DNA of 47,730 bases from Hyphomicrobiales bacterium (GCA_028280515.1 JANQLP010000083.1:1-47730); one strand, 5' to 3'. Shown: positions 1-8,969, counted from the stretch's first letter. The notes: a model not told the origin generated them from the letters alone. Translations and numbers: made by a program.

Positions 1-1149
1 GGCGACCGAGACGACCAGCATGCGGATGACCGGATCCGTGCGCAGCTTGTCCCATGCGCCCGACAGCGTCATCAGGCCGTTGATCATGCCGCCCCAGGAC
101 GGCATCCACAGCATCACTGAGAAGGTCATCCCCAGCGTCTGTGCCCAGTCGGGCAGGGCGGTGTAGTGCAGATGGTGCGGTCCGGCCCAGATGTAGAGGA
201 AGATCAGCGACCAGAAGTGAACGATGGAAAGCCGGTAGGAGTAAACCGGGCGTTCGGCGCGCTTCGGCACGAAATAGTACATCATGCCGAGGAACCCGGC
301 GGTCAGGAAGAAGCCGACCGCGTTGTGGCCGTACCACCATTGGGTCATGGCGTCCTGCACGCCGCCGAACACCACGTAGCTCTTGGAGCCGAGGAACGAC
401 ACCGGCAGCGCGGTGTTGTTGACCACATGCAACATGGCCACCGTGGCGATGAAGGCCAGGTAGAACCAGTTGGCGACATAGATGTGCGGCTCCTTGCGCC
501 GCGCCAGAGTTCCCAGGAAAATCAGGAGATAGACGACCCAGACGACCGTCAGCCAGAGATCCACGTACCATTCCGGTTCGGCATATTCCTTCGACTGGGT
601 GACGCCGAGCACGTAGCCCGAGGCGGCCAGAACGAGGAACAGCTGATAGCCCCAGATCACGAACCAGGGCGACCAGCGACCGGCAAGGCGTGCACGGCAC
701 GTGCGCTGGACGACGTAGAAGGACGTCGCCAGCAACGCGTTGCCACCGAATGCGAAGATCACTGCCGAGGTGTGGACCGGGCGCAGCCGCGCGAAGCTGG
801 TCCACGGCATATCGAAATTCAGGACCGGGTAGGCGAGCTGCCAGGCAATTATGTCGCCGACCAGAAATCCGATGACGCCCCAGAAGATGGTGGCGATGGT
901 GGCAACCTTTACGGGCCCGTCGAAGTAGCCCGTGTCCGGACTGTCCTTGCCGTCATCAAACGTGTGCCTGATGAGGTAGATGGCGGCGATGGCCGACGCT
1001 GCGGCGAAAATCCAGCCGTGGAATGCGATCACCTCGTCCCGTCCCGCAATCGCGTAGACAAGGCCGATAATGATACAGCCGACTGATGCCACGAGAGCAA
1101 GAACGTCCGAAAACGCGCCCCATGCAATCGTCTTTGTATTGGATTTCAT
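1..1149 (-). CDS. ccoN: cbb3-type cytochrome c oxidase subunit I (CcoN), 5' part
   Basis: Catalytic subunit of the high-affinity cbb3 terminal oxidase of the inner membrane, which reduces O2 with electrons from c-type cytochromes. The first 383 residues are present and the reading frame stays open through the window edge, so the C-terminus lies outside. Many hydrophobic helices are visible. Heme-copper histidine motifs are present: [15 protein letters not shown] for a heme ligand, and [16 protein letters not shown] and [15 protein letters not shown] for the CuB/heme region. These are typical of CcoN rather than of aa3 oxidases. The ATG at 1149 is the first in-frame start and follows a purine-rich stretch. 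A FixK/FNR box about 135 bp upstream predicts low-oxygen induction. Family identity is very clear; ccoO, ccoQ and ccoP should lie to the left of the window. Confidence 0.95.
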   Translation of the reverse strand, partial: MKSNTKTIAWGAFSDVLALVASVGCIIIGLVYAIAGRDEVIAFHGWIFAAASAIAAIYLIRHTFDDGKDSPDTGYFDGPVKVATIATIFWGVIGFLVGDIIAWQLAYPVLNFDMPWTSFARLRPVHTSAVIFAFGGNALLATSFYVVQRTCRARLAGRWSPWFVIWGYQLFLVLAASGYVLGVTQSKEYAEPEWYVDLWLTVVWVVYLLIFLGTLARRKEPHIYVANWFYLAFIATVAMLHVVNNTALPVSFLGSKSYVVFGGVQDAMTQWWYGHNAVGFFLTAGFLGMMYYFVPKRAERPVYSYRLSIVHFWSLIFLYIWAGPHHLHYTALPDWAQTLGMTFSVMLWMPSWGGMINGLMTLSGAWDKLRTDPVIRMLVVSVA

Positions 1150-1283
1150 CGCTTTGGCCCCCGGCCACCTTATTTTCACTTGTCGATCCGATTGAATCAC
1201 ATCGAATCGAATCCCTGCACGGTACAGATCGAATCCGCGCCGCCATTATGCGGACTGAATGAACCAACTGCCAGTGGCCGGCT

Positions 1284-1297
1284 TTGATCTGCGTCAA
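1284..1297 (-). promoter_or_regulatory. FixK/FNR-type anaerobox upstream of ccoN
   Basis: TTGATCTGCGTCAA fits the FNR/FixK consensus TTGAT-N4-ATCAA with one mismatch (G for A in the right arm). It lies 135 bp upstream of the ccoN start, in a 549-bp gene-free stretch (1150-1698). Eleven bases further on a second, weaker, opposite-oriented copy shares the block GCGTCAATT (1291-1299 and 1308-1316). cbb3 operons of rhizobia are classic FixK/FnrN targets, so the role is well supported by context. I see nothing else coding or structured in 1150-1698. Confidence 0.8.
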
Positions 1298-1698
1298 TTT
1301 CAATCAGCGTCAATTGGTGTCGACCGGTCTGGCATGGTGATTGAATGCGGCCGCATCCGCGGATTATACGCCGCGGCCCGGTGTTTGTACCGGCAAACGG
1401 CGCACACAGACGCGATCGACAGGCTGCCCGTGCGCCGGCGTATTTGCGAGTCCCAGGCAAATTGAACATCGGCAATTGTTAAGACGGGGCGGCTGAACCT
1501 CTGTTTCGGCTCGGGTTGTGCACCGAAGAATCTGCACAGGTGCGGCAAATCACCCACAATGCGTTCGCCCGCGCATACGCGTGCAGATCGTTTTTTCCGG
1601 CGTCCGCTTTTGCCGACGGCATAGGCGCTGACGATTATGACGGCTATGGCGGCAGGGTTCGCGTGCGCGTACCGCTCAACTGACGAACCGCCGGCGTT

Positions 1699-2016
1699 TC
1701 AGTCTTTCAGGCTGACAATATAGGAAATCACGTCGTTCAGATCGCCGGGCGCGAGCAAGATGTGCGGCATGTGCTCATGCTCGCTCTGCATCCACGCGCC
1801 GATCGCCATGGCCGACATTCCGGGGGTGTTTGCGATCTCCTTGAAGGTCTTCACCCCGGACCGCGGCGAGAGCCCCGCTTCGTCGGCGACCAGATGACAC
1901 TCCGCGCAGACCTTCCGCGCAAAGTCCAGGCCGTGCTCCGGCGTGCCCTGTTCCTGGGCGGCGGCGCTCATGGGCAGAAGTGTGACGGCGAGGGCCAGCG
2001 AAAGTCTGAGCGTCAT
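1699..2016 (-). CDS. small periplasmic c-type cytochrome
   Basis: A 105-residue exported monoheme cytochrome c. The signal peptide is MTLRLSLALAVTLLPMSAAA, followed by a single heme attachment site CAECH. A downstream methionine-containing region (EHEHMPHILL) could supply the axial Met ligand. The C-terminus (DLNDVISYIVSLKD) is the usual closing helix of class I cytochromes. The reading frame runs further upstream, but the ATG at 2016 is chosen because AGGAG sits 7-8 bases before it and the signal peptide begins there. It lies just upstream of ccoN on the same strand, separated by the FixK box region, and could feed electrons to that oxidase. The exact electron donor and acceptor cannot be told from sequence. 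Confidence 0.85.
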   Translation of the reverse strand: MTLRLSLALAVTLLPMSAAAQEQGTPEHGLDFARKVCAECHLVADEAGLSPRSGVKTFKEIANTPGMSAMAIGAWMQSEHEHMPHILLAPGDLNDVISYIVSLKD

Positions 2017-2188
2017 GGAATGTGCTCCTGCAAGTCTGCGTTTGCGATGAAGATGCGGGCCGTGCCGCGGCGCGTCCTTGATCTGGCGCAAGGCCATGTC
2101 AGGTCAATGTGACGGCGTTGCGGCCCCCAAGCCGAAACGGCACGAACACGACGCCGACCGCACGTCGGAAACGGGACTCTGATGGGTG

Positions 2189-3610
2189 TCAGAGGGCCGG
2201 CCGGCGGTCCGCCCAGGGCCGTGCCTCCTCGATCGCCGCGGCGGCGGCGAACACGTCCTCCTCGTTGAGCGCGCCGGCGACGATCTGCAGGCCGACGGGC
2301 AACCCGTCCTCGGTGAAGCCCGCGGGCACGGTCGCCGCCGGGGTGCCAGTCAGGTTGAAGGGATAGTTGTAACGCACCCAGCCGACGATATCCGCGTCCG
2401 GGTCCTGCGGCGGCGCGTTGAGGCCGGTGTCGAACGGCGGTACGGGAAGGGTCGGCGAGAGCAGCAGGTCGTAACCTTCGAAGAGCGCGCGCATCCGCTC
2501 GCGGAACTCGTAGCGCTCGAATATCTTGGTGTAGTGGTCCGCGAGCGACTGCTGGAGCGCGCGCGTCAGGGTGGCGGCCACGGCCGGGTCGAGCAGGCCG
2601 GGATCGCTGTCCAGCACCGCACGCAGCCGTCCGCCGACGCCGGGATAGAACTCCGTCATCCAGATATCCTCCGGGTCCTCGGGAATGACCGTTTCGACGA
2701 GCTCCACCTCGCAGCCCTGCGCTTCCAGCGCCTTCACAGCCTCCTCGCACAGCGCGACGACCTCGCGGTCGGGCTTGGCATAGCCGAGGGTCGGCGACCA
2801 GGCGGCGCGCAGGCCCTTGACCGGCTTGTCGCAGGCGGCGAGGAAATCCGGCACCGGACCCGCGACGGCGAACGGGTCGCGCGCGTCGAAACCCGCCGTC
2901 ACGCTCAAAAGCAAGGCACTATCACGCACCGTGCGCGACATCGGTCCGATATGCGCAAGGGTGGTGGTGGCGGACGCGGGGAACGCCGGAATACGCGCAA
3001 ACTGCGGCTTGATGGCAAACAGTCCGCAGAGCGAGCCGGGAATGCGCACCGAGCCGCCGCCGTCGGTGCCGAGCCCGAACGCGGTGACGCCCGCGGCGAT
3101 GCTGGCGCCGGCGCCGGCGCTCGATCCGCCCGGGGTTTTGTGGGTGTTCCACGGATTGCATGTGATGCCGGTGAGCGGACTGTCGCCGACCGCCTTGCAG
3201 CCGAACTCGCTGGTGGTGGTCTTGCCGCCGATGCAGGCGCCCGCCTCGCGCAGGCGCGCCACGCTCGGCGCGTCGGCGGTGGCCACGTGCTCCGCCATGG
3301 CGCGCGAGCCGAAGGTGAACTTGACCCCGCCCATGGCGATCAGGTCCTTGACCGAGACGGGAAGGCCGTGCAGCGCGCCGAGTTCGCCCCCGTTCATGAT
3401 CGCGTCTTCCGCGGCGCGGGCCGCCTCGCGCGCCACCTCCTCGGTGAGCGTCACGAAGGCGTTGAGCTCGCCTTCGACGGCGTGCAGGCGCTGCAGCGAC
3501 GCCTCGACCGCGTCGACCGGTGAGATTTCCTTGGCGGCGATGCAGCGTTTGAGCTCGAGTGCGCTCATCCAGCTGATCTCCGTCGCCATCGAGCTGAATT
3601 CCTCGGCCAT
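2189..3610 (-). CDS. amidase signature family hydrolase
   Basis: Member of the amidase signature family (GatA/FAAH-like), which hydrolyses carboxamide bonds. The Ser-cisSer-Lys triad can be read: Lys88 in LPVSVKDL, the cis-Ser in GGSSAG (about 163) and the nucleophile in GTDGGGSVR (about 187). The spacing of 24 between the two serines matches the family. Length 473 residues is normal for a stand-alone amidase. The start at 3610 is chosen because AGGGGGGA lies just upstream; a slightly earlier frame start at 3643 has no such site. It has no gatC or gatB neighbour, so it is probably a catabolic amidase rather than part of the tRNA amidotransferase. The substrate is unknown. Confidence 0.9.
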   Translation of the reverse strand: MAEEFSSMATEISWMSALELKRCIAAKEISPVDAVEASLQRLHAVEGELNAFVTLTEEVAREAARAAEDAIMNGGELGALHGLPVSVKDLIAMGGVKFTFGSRAMAEHVATADAPSVARLREAGACIGGKTTTSEFGCKAVGDSPLTGITCNPWNTHKTPGGSSAGAGASIAAGVTAFGLGTDGGGSVRIPGSLCGLFAIKPQFARIPAFPASATTTLAHIGPMSRTVRDSALLLSVTAGFDARDPFAVAGPVPDFLAACDKPVKGLRAAWSPTLGYAKPDREVVALCEEAVKALEAQGCEVELVETVIPEDPEDIWMTEFYPGVGGRLRAVLDSDPGLLDPAVAATLTRALQQSLADHYTKIFERYEFRERMRALFEGYDLLLSPTLPVPPFDTGLNAPPQDPDADIVGWVRYNYPFNLTGTPAATVPAGFTEDGLPVGLQIVAGALNEEDVFAAAAAIEEARPWADRRPAL

Positions 3611-3710
3611 GGTTCCCCCCTGAAGTGTGCCGTGTGGCACCACCCTAGCGCGGGCTTCGGTCCCGCGTCATCCGGCGTCTGGGTGGAACTGCTTTGCGCC
3701 AAGCCGTCCC

Positions 3711-3788
3711 GTCATCCCGGCGCACGCCGGGATCCAGTATTGTAGGTCTGGTGCGGTTGCTCTGGATTCCGGCTTTCGCCGGAATGAC
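3711..3788. repeat. REP/BIME-like pair of palindromic repeats
   Basis: Two inverted copies of a 27-bp palindromic unit: a left copy at 3711-3737 (GTCATCCCGG...GATCCAG) and a diverged right copy at 3762-3788 (CTGGATTCCGG...GGAATGAC). Each copy contains its own small hairpin (CCGGCG/CGCCGG type) and the two pair with each other. Units of this sequence are dispersed in many alphaproteobacterial genomes. They lie between the amidase and the DUF5946 gene, which are both on the minus strand. Confidence 0.8.
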
Positions 3789-3899
3789 GAATATCATTCC
3801 GGTTCAAATCCGATTGACGTTTGGTCATGGGGTTCGGACTGCCCACACGTCCGATGGTCTCCGCGATGCGATCGGAACTCCCGCATTTGAGCTCCCCTC

Positions 3900-3926
3900 G
3901 TCATCCCGGCGCACGCCGGGATCCAG
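3900..3926. repeat. third copy of the REP-like palindrome
   Basis: An exact 27-bp copy of the unit at 3711-3737, in the same orientation, 189 bp away. No well-conserved inverted partner follows; only a degenerate CTGGAGTCCGG is seen near 3957. Together with the pair upstream it fills most of the gap 3611-3981, in which no gene is seen. Confidence 0.75.
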
Positions 3927-3981
3927 TCTTTGCGGAAGGGCCGCAAGCTCGGATGTTCTGGAGTCCGGTCGGCGCCGCTTT

Positions 3982-4500
3982 CTACGACAGCGCGGCGGAC
4001 CAGGCGCGGACCTGCTCGTGATGCGGTGCCCAGTGCCGCCACACGCTCTCCGCCCAGGCGCGCACGAGCCGCCCGTGCTCGGCCGCGTCTTCGGCGGACA
4101 CCACGTCGTTGATCGTCAGCGCGCCGTCGTCGGGCGGTGGCGGGTCGAGCCAGACGAATGCGCGGTTCGACGCGCTGGCCTTGCGCGCCGCAACAATCTG
4201 CGCGGGGCTGAAATCCAGTTCGAGCGCCTGATATAGCGCGACCAGATGGACGCCGACCGACTGGATGGAGCGGCGCTCCGGCTTGCCGGGATGCTGCGCC
4301 GCATAGGCATCGACCGTGAGCTGGTGTACCGCGAAGTAGCGTGCGTCGCTGTATTCCCTGGCCAGCACCTCGCCATAAACCGCCCAGCAGCCCGGTGAGG
4401 CGCCGAGATAGGCGTGGCCCGGCAGATCGCTCACGGGCACGCGCGCGCCGCAGTCGGGGCAGATTTCCATCCCGGCGGAAGTATCGGAGTTTTGCGGCAT
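3982..4500 (-). CDS. DUF5946 family protein
   Basis: A 172-residue cytoplasmic protein that resembles the uncharacterised DUF5946 family. An N-terminal zinc-ribbon-like CPDCGA motif (residues 15-20) is followed by SPGCW and by the family-typical HQLTVDAYAAQHPG with conserved His. The C-terminus is Trp-rich (WAESVWRHWAPHH). It contains no signal peptide or membrane segment. The ATG at 4500 and the one at 4470 (MEICPDCGA) are both possible; neither has a strong ribosome binding site, and the upstream start overlaps the edge of the inverted-repeat element at 4509-4598. Function unknown. It was probably once co-transcribed with the genes at 4614-5653, but the repeat element now separates them. 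Confidence 0.75.
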   Translation of the reverse strand: MPQNSDTSAGMEICPDCGARVPVSDLPGHAYLGASPGCWAVYGEVLAREYSDARYFAVHQLTVDAYAAQHPGKPERRSIQSVGVHLVALYQALELDFSPAQIVAARKASASNRAFVWLDPPPPDDGALTINDVVSAEDAAEHGRLVRAWAESVWRHWAPHHEQVRAWSAALS

Positions 4501-4508
4501 GTATTAAG

Positions 4509-4598
4509 GTATTAAGGGGACAGTTTACTTAATTCCCGGTCTGACTGGCGCAGTTGTCCGCAACGTAGATTGAATTAAGTAAACTGTCCCCTTAATAC
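4509..4598. repeat. perfect 27-bp inverted repeat, MITE-like element or hairpin
   Basis: Perfect 27-bp arms at 4509-4535 and 4572-4598 (core AAGGGGACAGTTTACTTAAT) flank a 36-bp spacer. The first eight bases of the left arm (GTATTAAG) are duplicated immediately outside it at 4501-4508. The AT-rich, precise arms stand out from the GC-rich background. This looks like a small non-autonomous mobile repeat, perhaps of the kind moved by REP-associated transposases, although no transposase is present in the window. It may also act as a transcription barrier between the flanking minus-strand genes. Confidence 0.75.
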
Positions 4599-4613
4599 GA
4601 AAAGGCTCTAGGG

Positions 4614-5003
4614 TCAGCGCGCCGCCATCTCAAGTGGTTTCGCGGTCTCGTAGCTCCGCCCGTGCGCCTGCCACAGCGCGTGCACCTCGTCCCAGTCGGG
4701 CACTTCGGTGGTCTCGAACCCGAAGGTCTTGCCCTCCGCGATCTCTGCAAAGGCGCGGATCGCCCTGGCGTGGGCGCCGCGATAGAGAAACCGGCGCATG
4801 GCCTTTTCGTCTTCCCACACGGTGATGGTGTGGCGCACGCCGTCGATGGTCTTCACGTCCGTGTGCAGGTTGCCCGGTGCCCGGCGCGCCTGCCACAGCG
4901 ACGGCGCGGCATGGCGGAAGAAACGGAAGATGTGCCACGGGCTCTTGAGGCGCAGCCCCGTGATCGACACATAGACCTTTGCGGATGTGGTCGCCTTGGC
5001 CAT
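4614..5003 (-). CDS. small dimeric alpha+beta-barrel protein (DUF3291/monooxygenase-like)
   Basis: A 129-residue soluble protein. The segment KTIDGVRHTITVWEDEKAM followed by RRFLYRGAHARAIRAFAEIA has the strand-helix pattern and the Trp-rich core of the ferredoxin-like dimeric alpha+beta-barrel fold seen in DUF3291 and antibiotic-biosynthesis-monooxygenase-like proteins. I cannot identify catalytic residues. The start at 5003 is the first Met. It is followed by the inverted-repeat element and preceded, 11 bp away on the same strand, by the SOUL gene, so the two are probably co-transcribed. Assignment to a fold is moderately sure; function is unknown. Confidence 0.65.
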   Translation of the reverse strand: MAKATTSAKVYVSITGLRLKSPWHIFRFFRHAAPSLWQARRAPGNLHTDVKTIDGVRHTITVWEDEKAMRRFLYRGAHARAIRAFAEIAEGKTFGFETTEVPDWDEVHALWQAHGRSYETAKPLEMAAR

Positions 5004-5014
5004 TGGTAGGACTT

Positions 5015-5653
5015 TTAACTCGGCCGCGCCACGTCGAACATCACCTCGTTGCGGCGCAGGAAGCCCGGCGTGAACGGGTCATTGTAATAGGCATAGGTCG
5101 GCGGGCCCTGGGGCTCCAGCCCGCGCGACTTCATCCATTCGCGAAGGGCAGCTTCCTTCTCGGCAAGGAGCGCGTCGTTCGCCACGCCGGAGAAGCGCAC
5201 CGCCGCCACCCGCCGCGCCGGCACGTCGAGCAGCTTCACGTCCGCATTGGCCGGTTTCGGCAGGGCGTCCAGCGTGTATTGCGACGGCATGATGAAGCGC
5301 ACCGTCCAGGCGTCGTTCTCGCCCCGCGTCTGGGTCACGGGCGCGGTCATGGCGATGGTCTCGCGCTTCTGCTGCGTGACGGGCGCCGTCATGGCGATCT
5401 GGTCGCCGGCGCGCTCCTTGGCGAAGATGTAGGCGGCAAGCGGCCCGAAGCCCTTGTTGACGGCCGTATCCCGGTCGCCCGTGCGCGTCACCTCCGCCAC
5501 CACCAGCGGGGGATAGTTGCGCACCTCGAAACTGCCGTCGGTCACCAGCGCGCGGTAGGCGGGCCTTTCCACATTGTTGGTGTAGAGGATCCAGCCGCCA
5601 TAGGCGCTGAGCGCCAGACCCGCCACCAGCGCAATCGCAACGGCAATCTTCAT
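5015..5653 (-). CDS. SOUL-family heme-binding protein
   Basis: A 212-residue SOUL domain protein. An N-terminal hydrophobic segment (MKIAVAIALVAGLALSAYGGW) anchors or exports it. It is followed by the SOUL signature region with FEVRNYPP and two closely spaced IAMTAPVTQ motifs (a short tandem repeat), then a FIMPSQYTLDALP strand and a C-terminal NDPFTPGFLRRNEV typical of the family. SOUL proteins bind heme, sometimes transiently; their bacterial role is poorly known. The ATG at 5653 is preferred because AGAGGTGG lies 5 bases upstream; an in-frame GTG at 5662 overlaps that site. It probably forms an operon with the small protein downstream. Confidence 0.9.
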   Translation of the reverse strand: MKIAVAIALVAGLALSAYGGWILYTNNVERPAYRALVTDGSFEVRNYPPLVVAEVTRTGDRDTAVNKGFGPLAAYIFAKERAGDQIAMTAPVTQQKRETIAMTAPVTQTRGENDAWTVRFIMPSQYTLDALPKPANADVKLLDVPARRVAAVRFSGVANDALLAEKEAALREWMKSRGLEPQGPPTYAYYNDPFTPGFLRRNEVMFDVARPS

Positions 5654-5750
5654 TCCGGCCACCTCTTTCTCGCAGGATCAGACCAGTTTTACGCTGATTG
5701 CGGTACGGGGAGGGGTGGGGTGTGGATCACCTGGTAAGGGGACGCTGTCC

Positions 5751-6476
5751 TCACTCCTCCTTCCGCGTAAACGGCACGAAGCGGACGAGGCCGTGGTGGC
5801 GGGTTTCGGTTTTGTCGGCTGACGTCTTTTCGACCACCGTCATGCGCTGGGTCGCGCCCGGCGGGCCGACGGGCATGACGAGTTTTCCGCCCACCTTGAG
5901 CTGTTCCAGCAGGGGCGGGGGCACGTGGCCGAGCGCGGCGGTCACCACGACGGCGTCGAACGGACCGCAGTCGGGCCAGCCCTTGTAGCCGTCGCCGACG
6001 CGCACGCGCACATTGTCGTAGCCGAGTTCCTTCAGCCGTTCCGCCGCCTCTTCGCCCAGGGGCTCCACGATCTCGATGGTGCACACCTCTTTCACAAGGT
6101 ACGCGAGAACCGCTGCCTGGTAGCCTGAGCCGGTGCCGATCTCCAGCACCGTGTCGCCGGGCTCCACGTCCGCCAGATGGGTCATCAGCGCGACGATGAA
6201 GGGTTGCGAGATGGTCTGGGCGTGGCCGATGGGCAGGGGCCGGTCGGCATAGGCGAAGGCGCGCATGCGCTCGGGCACGAACAGGTGGCGCTTTGTCTTC
6301 TTCATGGCGTCCAGCACGGCATCGGGAAAGCCGCCGGGGCCGACCATCTCCTCATCCAGGCGGGCATAGTCGCGGATGGTCTCGACCATGGATGCGCGGT
6401 CGTCCTGGCGCACGTCGGCGAGCGCCCAGGGCGGGGCGGCGATGAGTGCCAGCGCGAGAAGGGACCGGATCCGCAT
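5751..6476 (-). CDS. pcm: protein-L-isoaspartate O-methyltransferase with signal peptide
   Basis: SAM-dependent methyltransferase that repairs isoaspartyl residues in damaged proteins. The SAM-binding motif VLEIGTGSGYQAAVLA (about 110-125) and the family motif HAQTISQPFIVALM (85-98) are present, and the length fits the Pcm core. The unusual point is a clear signal peptide at the start (MRIRSLLALALIAAPPWALA), implying export to the periplasm, whereas E. coli Pcm is cytoplasmic. The frame extends upstream to 6551, but the ATG at 6476 is where the signal peptide begins; its ribosome binding site is weak. No surE or lipoprotein nlpD neighbour is present. Enzyme identity is firm; the location is inferred. 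Confidence 0.92.
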   Translation of the reverse strand: MRIRSLLALALIAAPPWALADVRQDDRASMVETIRDYARLDEEMVGPGGFPDAVLDAMKKTKRHLFVPERMRAFAYADRPLPIGHAQTISQPFIVALMTHLADVEPGDTVLEIGTGSGYQAAVLAYLVKEVCTIEIVEPLGEEAAERLKELGYDNVRVRVGDGYKGWPDCGPFDAVVVTAALGHVPPPLLEQLKVGGKLVMPVGPPGATQRMTVVEKTSADKTETRHHGLVRFVPFTRKEE

Positions 6477-6653
6477 GAGGCGAAGTCTGCGAAGCGGCGG
6501 GCTTCGCGTCAACACGGCGGGGTGCGGCGGTTTACCATCCCGGCTAACCATGCGGCAAAAAACCCCACAAAATCCGTGGCTTTTCCGATTGTGAGATGGG
6601 AAGAATCCCCGTCCAATATGTTCCGTGGGCTGAAAACTTGATCGGGGCTGAGT

Positions 6654-7031
6654 ATGCGTAACCTGTCAAACTCCCGAGGCAATTTTCTCGCTGTGGTTGT
6701 AGCCACGGCTTTTTTCACGCTGGCACCCGCCGCACATGCGGTCGACTACGGGCCGCACTACGGCATCAACTACGGCAAGAAGCTGCCCAACGGGAAGATC
6801 TGCCGCGTGGTGCTCGGCGAGATCCACTACCATGCCGGCAACGCGGCGGACCGCAACAAGGCCCGTTCGCAGCGCAAGGCCATCAAGGCCTGGCGCGATT
6901 TCACGGTCTTCGAGTACGGGACGAAATACGGAAACTGGGGCAAGGCGCGCAAACGGACCATGCGCTGCAGCTGGGACCGCGACAAGCGCGTCTGGTGGTG
7001 CCGCGCCCAGGCGCAGCCCTGCATGCGCTGA
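6654..7031 (+). CDS. small secreted basic protein, unknown function
   Basis: A 125-residue protein with a signal peptide ending near AAHA|VDYG (about residue 29). The mature part is strongly basic and rich in Trp, Tyr and Arg, with four cysteines (ICRVV, MRCSW, WWCRA, PCMR) that could form two disulfides. The pattern of a helical AIKAWRDFTVFEYG followed by Cys/Trp-rich strands is reminiscent of small periplasmic proteins common in Hyphomicrobiales, but I cannot name a family. It is divergent from pcm (177 bp gap) and convergent with lepA. Codon use matches the neighbours, so it is likely a real gene. Confidence 0.7.
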   Translation: MRNLSNSRGNFLAVVVATAFFTLAPAAHAVDYGPHYGINYGKKLPNGKICRVVLGEIHYHAGNAADRNKARSQRKAIKAWRDFTVFEYGTKYGNWGKARKRTMRCSWDRDKRVWWCRAQAQPCMR

Positions 7032-7066
7032 GCGCACCTGTTGCACCCGCTTGAGCCGGGAGCCGT

Positions 7067-8884
7067 CTAGTCGCCGTCCATCCTCAGCGCCGCGATAAAC
7101 GCGTCCTGCGGAATTTCCACCTTGCCGAACTGGCGCATGCGCTTCTTGCCCGCCTTCTGTTTCTCCAGAAGCTTGCGCTTGCGGCTCACGTCGCCGCCGT
7201 AGCACTTGGCGGTCACGTCCTTGCGCAGGGCGCCGATGGTTTCCCGCGCGATGATCTTGCCGCCGAGTGCGGCCTGGATCGGGATCTTGAACAGATGCCG
7301 GGGGATGAGGTCCTTGAGCCGTTCGCAGAGCGCACGCCCGCGCGATTCCGCCCGGTCGCGGTGCACGACCATGGAGAGCGCGTCCACCGGCTCGCCGTTG
7401 ACGAGGATCGACATCTTCACCAGATCGCCGGTCTCATAGCCGGTGAGCGTGTAGTCGAACGAGGCGTAGCCGCGCGAGACCGATTTCAGCCGGTCGTAAA
7501 AGTCGAACACCACCTCGTTGAGCGGCAGCTCGTAGACCGCCATGGCGCGGGTGCCCGCATAGGTCAGCTCCTTCTGCCGCCCGCGCCGGTCCTCGCACAG
7601 CTTCAGCACCGCGCCCAGATACTCGTCCGGCACCAGGATCGTCGCCGAAATCCACGGCTCCTCCATATGGTCGATCTGCACCGGGTCGGGCATGTCGGCG
7701 GGGTTGTGCAGCTCCATTTCGGTGCCGTCGGTCAGGAAGAGTTTGTAAATCACGGACGGCGCGGTGGTGACGAGGTCGATGTCGAACTCGCGCTCCAGCC
7801 GTTCGCGGATGATCTCAAGGTGCAGCAGCCCGAGAAAGCCGCAGCGAAACCCGAAGCCGAGCGCGGCGGAGGTTTCCATCTCGTAGGTGAAGCTCGCATC
7901 GTTGAGGCGCAGCCGCGCCACCGCCTCGCGCAGATCCTCAAAGTCGGCCGAGTCGGCCGGAAACAGGCCGCAGAACACGACCGGCTGGGCCGGCTGGAAG
8001 CCGGGCAGGGCCTCGGCACACGGGTTCTTCTCGTCCGTGACCGTGTCGCCGACGCGGGTGTCGGCCACCTCCTTGATGGCGGCGGTGAAGAAGCCGATCT
8101 CGCCGGCGGTCAGCGCGCCCGTCATGTCCTGCTTGGGCCGGAAGATGCCGACGCGGTCGATCAGGTGCGTGGCGCCGGTGGACATGAGCTTGACCTTCTG
8201 GCCTTTTTTGAGCGCGCCGTCGATGACGCGCACGAGGACCACGACGCCGAGATAGGGGTCGTACCAGCTGTCCACCAGCATGGCCTTGAGGGGGGCGTCG
8301 GGATCGCCTTTCGGCGGCGGCAGGCGCGTGACGATCGCCTCCAGCACGTCCTCGATGCCCTGTCCCGTCTTGGCGGAAATCTCCAGCGCGTCCGTGGCGT
8401 CGAGGCCGATCACGTCCTCGACCTGCTGGCGGATGCGGTCGGGCTCGGCCGCGGGCAGGTCGATCTTGTTGAGCACGGGCACGATCTCGTGGTCGACCTC
8501 CAGCGCGTGATAGACGTTGGCCAGCGTCTGCGCCTCCACGCCCTGGCTCGCGTCCACCACCAGCAGCGACCCCTCGCACGCGGCCAGCGAGCGGTTCACC
8601 TCATAGGCGAAATCCACATGGCCCGGCGTGTCGATGAGGTTCAGCTCATAGGTCTCGCCGTCCTGCGCCGTATAGTTCAGGCGCACGGTCTGCGCCTTGA
8701 TGGTGATGCCGCGTTCGCGCTCCAGCTCCATGGAGTCGAGCACCTGCTCCTTCATCTCCCGGTCGGAAAGCCCGCCGCAATACTGGATCATGCGGTCGGC
8801 AAGCGTCGACTTGCCGTGATCGATGTGGGCAATGATCGAGAAATTGCGGATGCGCGACAGCGGTGTTGCGTTGCCAGTGCTCAT
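7067..8884 (-). CDS. lepA: elongation factor 4 (LepA)
   Basis: Ribosome-associated translational GTPase that is thought to remodel stalled or back-translocated ribosomes. It is 605 residues long, as expected. GTPase motifs are visible: G1 AHIDHGKST (19-27), the DTPGHVDF switch II region and NKIDLPAA. The C-terminal LepA-specific domain ends in [19 protein letters not shown], which is diagnostic. The ATG at 8884 gives the canonical N-terminus ([16 protein letters not shown]). It stands alone: there is no lepB neighbour as in E. coli, and it is convergent with the small secreted protein gene. Confidence 0.98.
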   Translation of the reverse strand: MSTGNATPLSRIRNFSIIAHIDHGKSTLADRMIQYCGGLSDREMKEQVLDSMELERERGITIKAQTVRLNYTAQDGETYELNLIDTPGHVDFAYEVNRSLAACEGSLLVVDASQGVEAQTLANVYHALEVDHEIVPVLNKIDLPAAEPDRIRQQVEDVIGLDATDALEISAKTGQGIEDVLEAIVTRLPPPKGDPDAPLKAMLVDSWYDPYLGVVVLVRVIDGALKKGQKVKLMSTGATHLIDRVGIFRPKQDMTGALTAGEIGFFTAAIKEVADTRVGDTVTDEKNPCAEALPGFQPAQPVVFCGLFPADSADFEDLREAVARLRLNDASFTYEMETSAALGFGFRCGFLGLLHLEIIRERLEREFDIDLVTTAPSVIYKLFLTDGTEMELHNPADMPDPVQIDHMEEPWISATILVPDEYLGAVLKLCEDRRGRQKELTYAGTRAMAVYELPLNEVVFDFYDRLKSVSRGYASFDYTLTGYETGDLVKMSILVNGEPVDALSMVVHRDRAESRGRALCERLKDLIPRHLFKIPIQAALGGKIIARETIGALRKDVTAKCYGGDVSRKRKLLEKQKAGKKRMRQFGKVEIPQDAFIAALRMDGD

Positions 8885-8969
8885 GGCACGCGCTTGTAGA
8901 GCTTTTCCGCCGCAATGGAAACCGTTGCGGGCGAGACTTGTGTCAGCTTATTGCGCCAGGCCCAACGTA

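Noticed and set aside
1300-1557. Minus-strand frame in the ccoN upstream region
   Set aside because: No ribosome binding site, odd composition, and it overlaps the FixK box and promoter region.
2186-3523. Long plus-strand frame opposite the amidase
   Set aside because: Arg/Gly/His-rich sequence without domains; a shadow of the amidase gene caused by high GC.
7295-8899. A 534-residue plus-strand frame opposite lepA
   Set aside because: His/Gln/Arg-rich antisense shadow of a strongly conserved gene.
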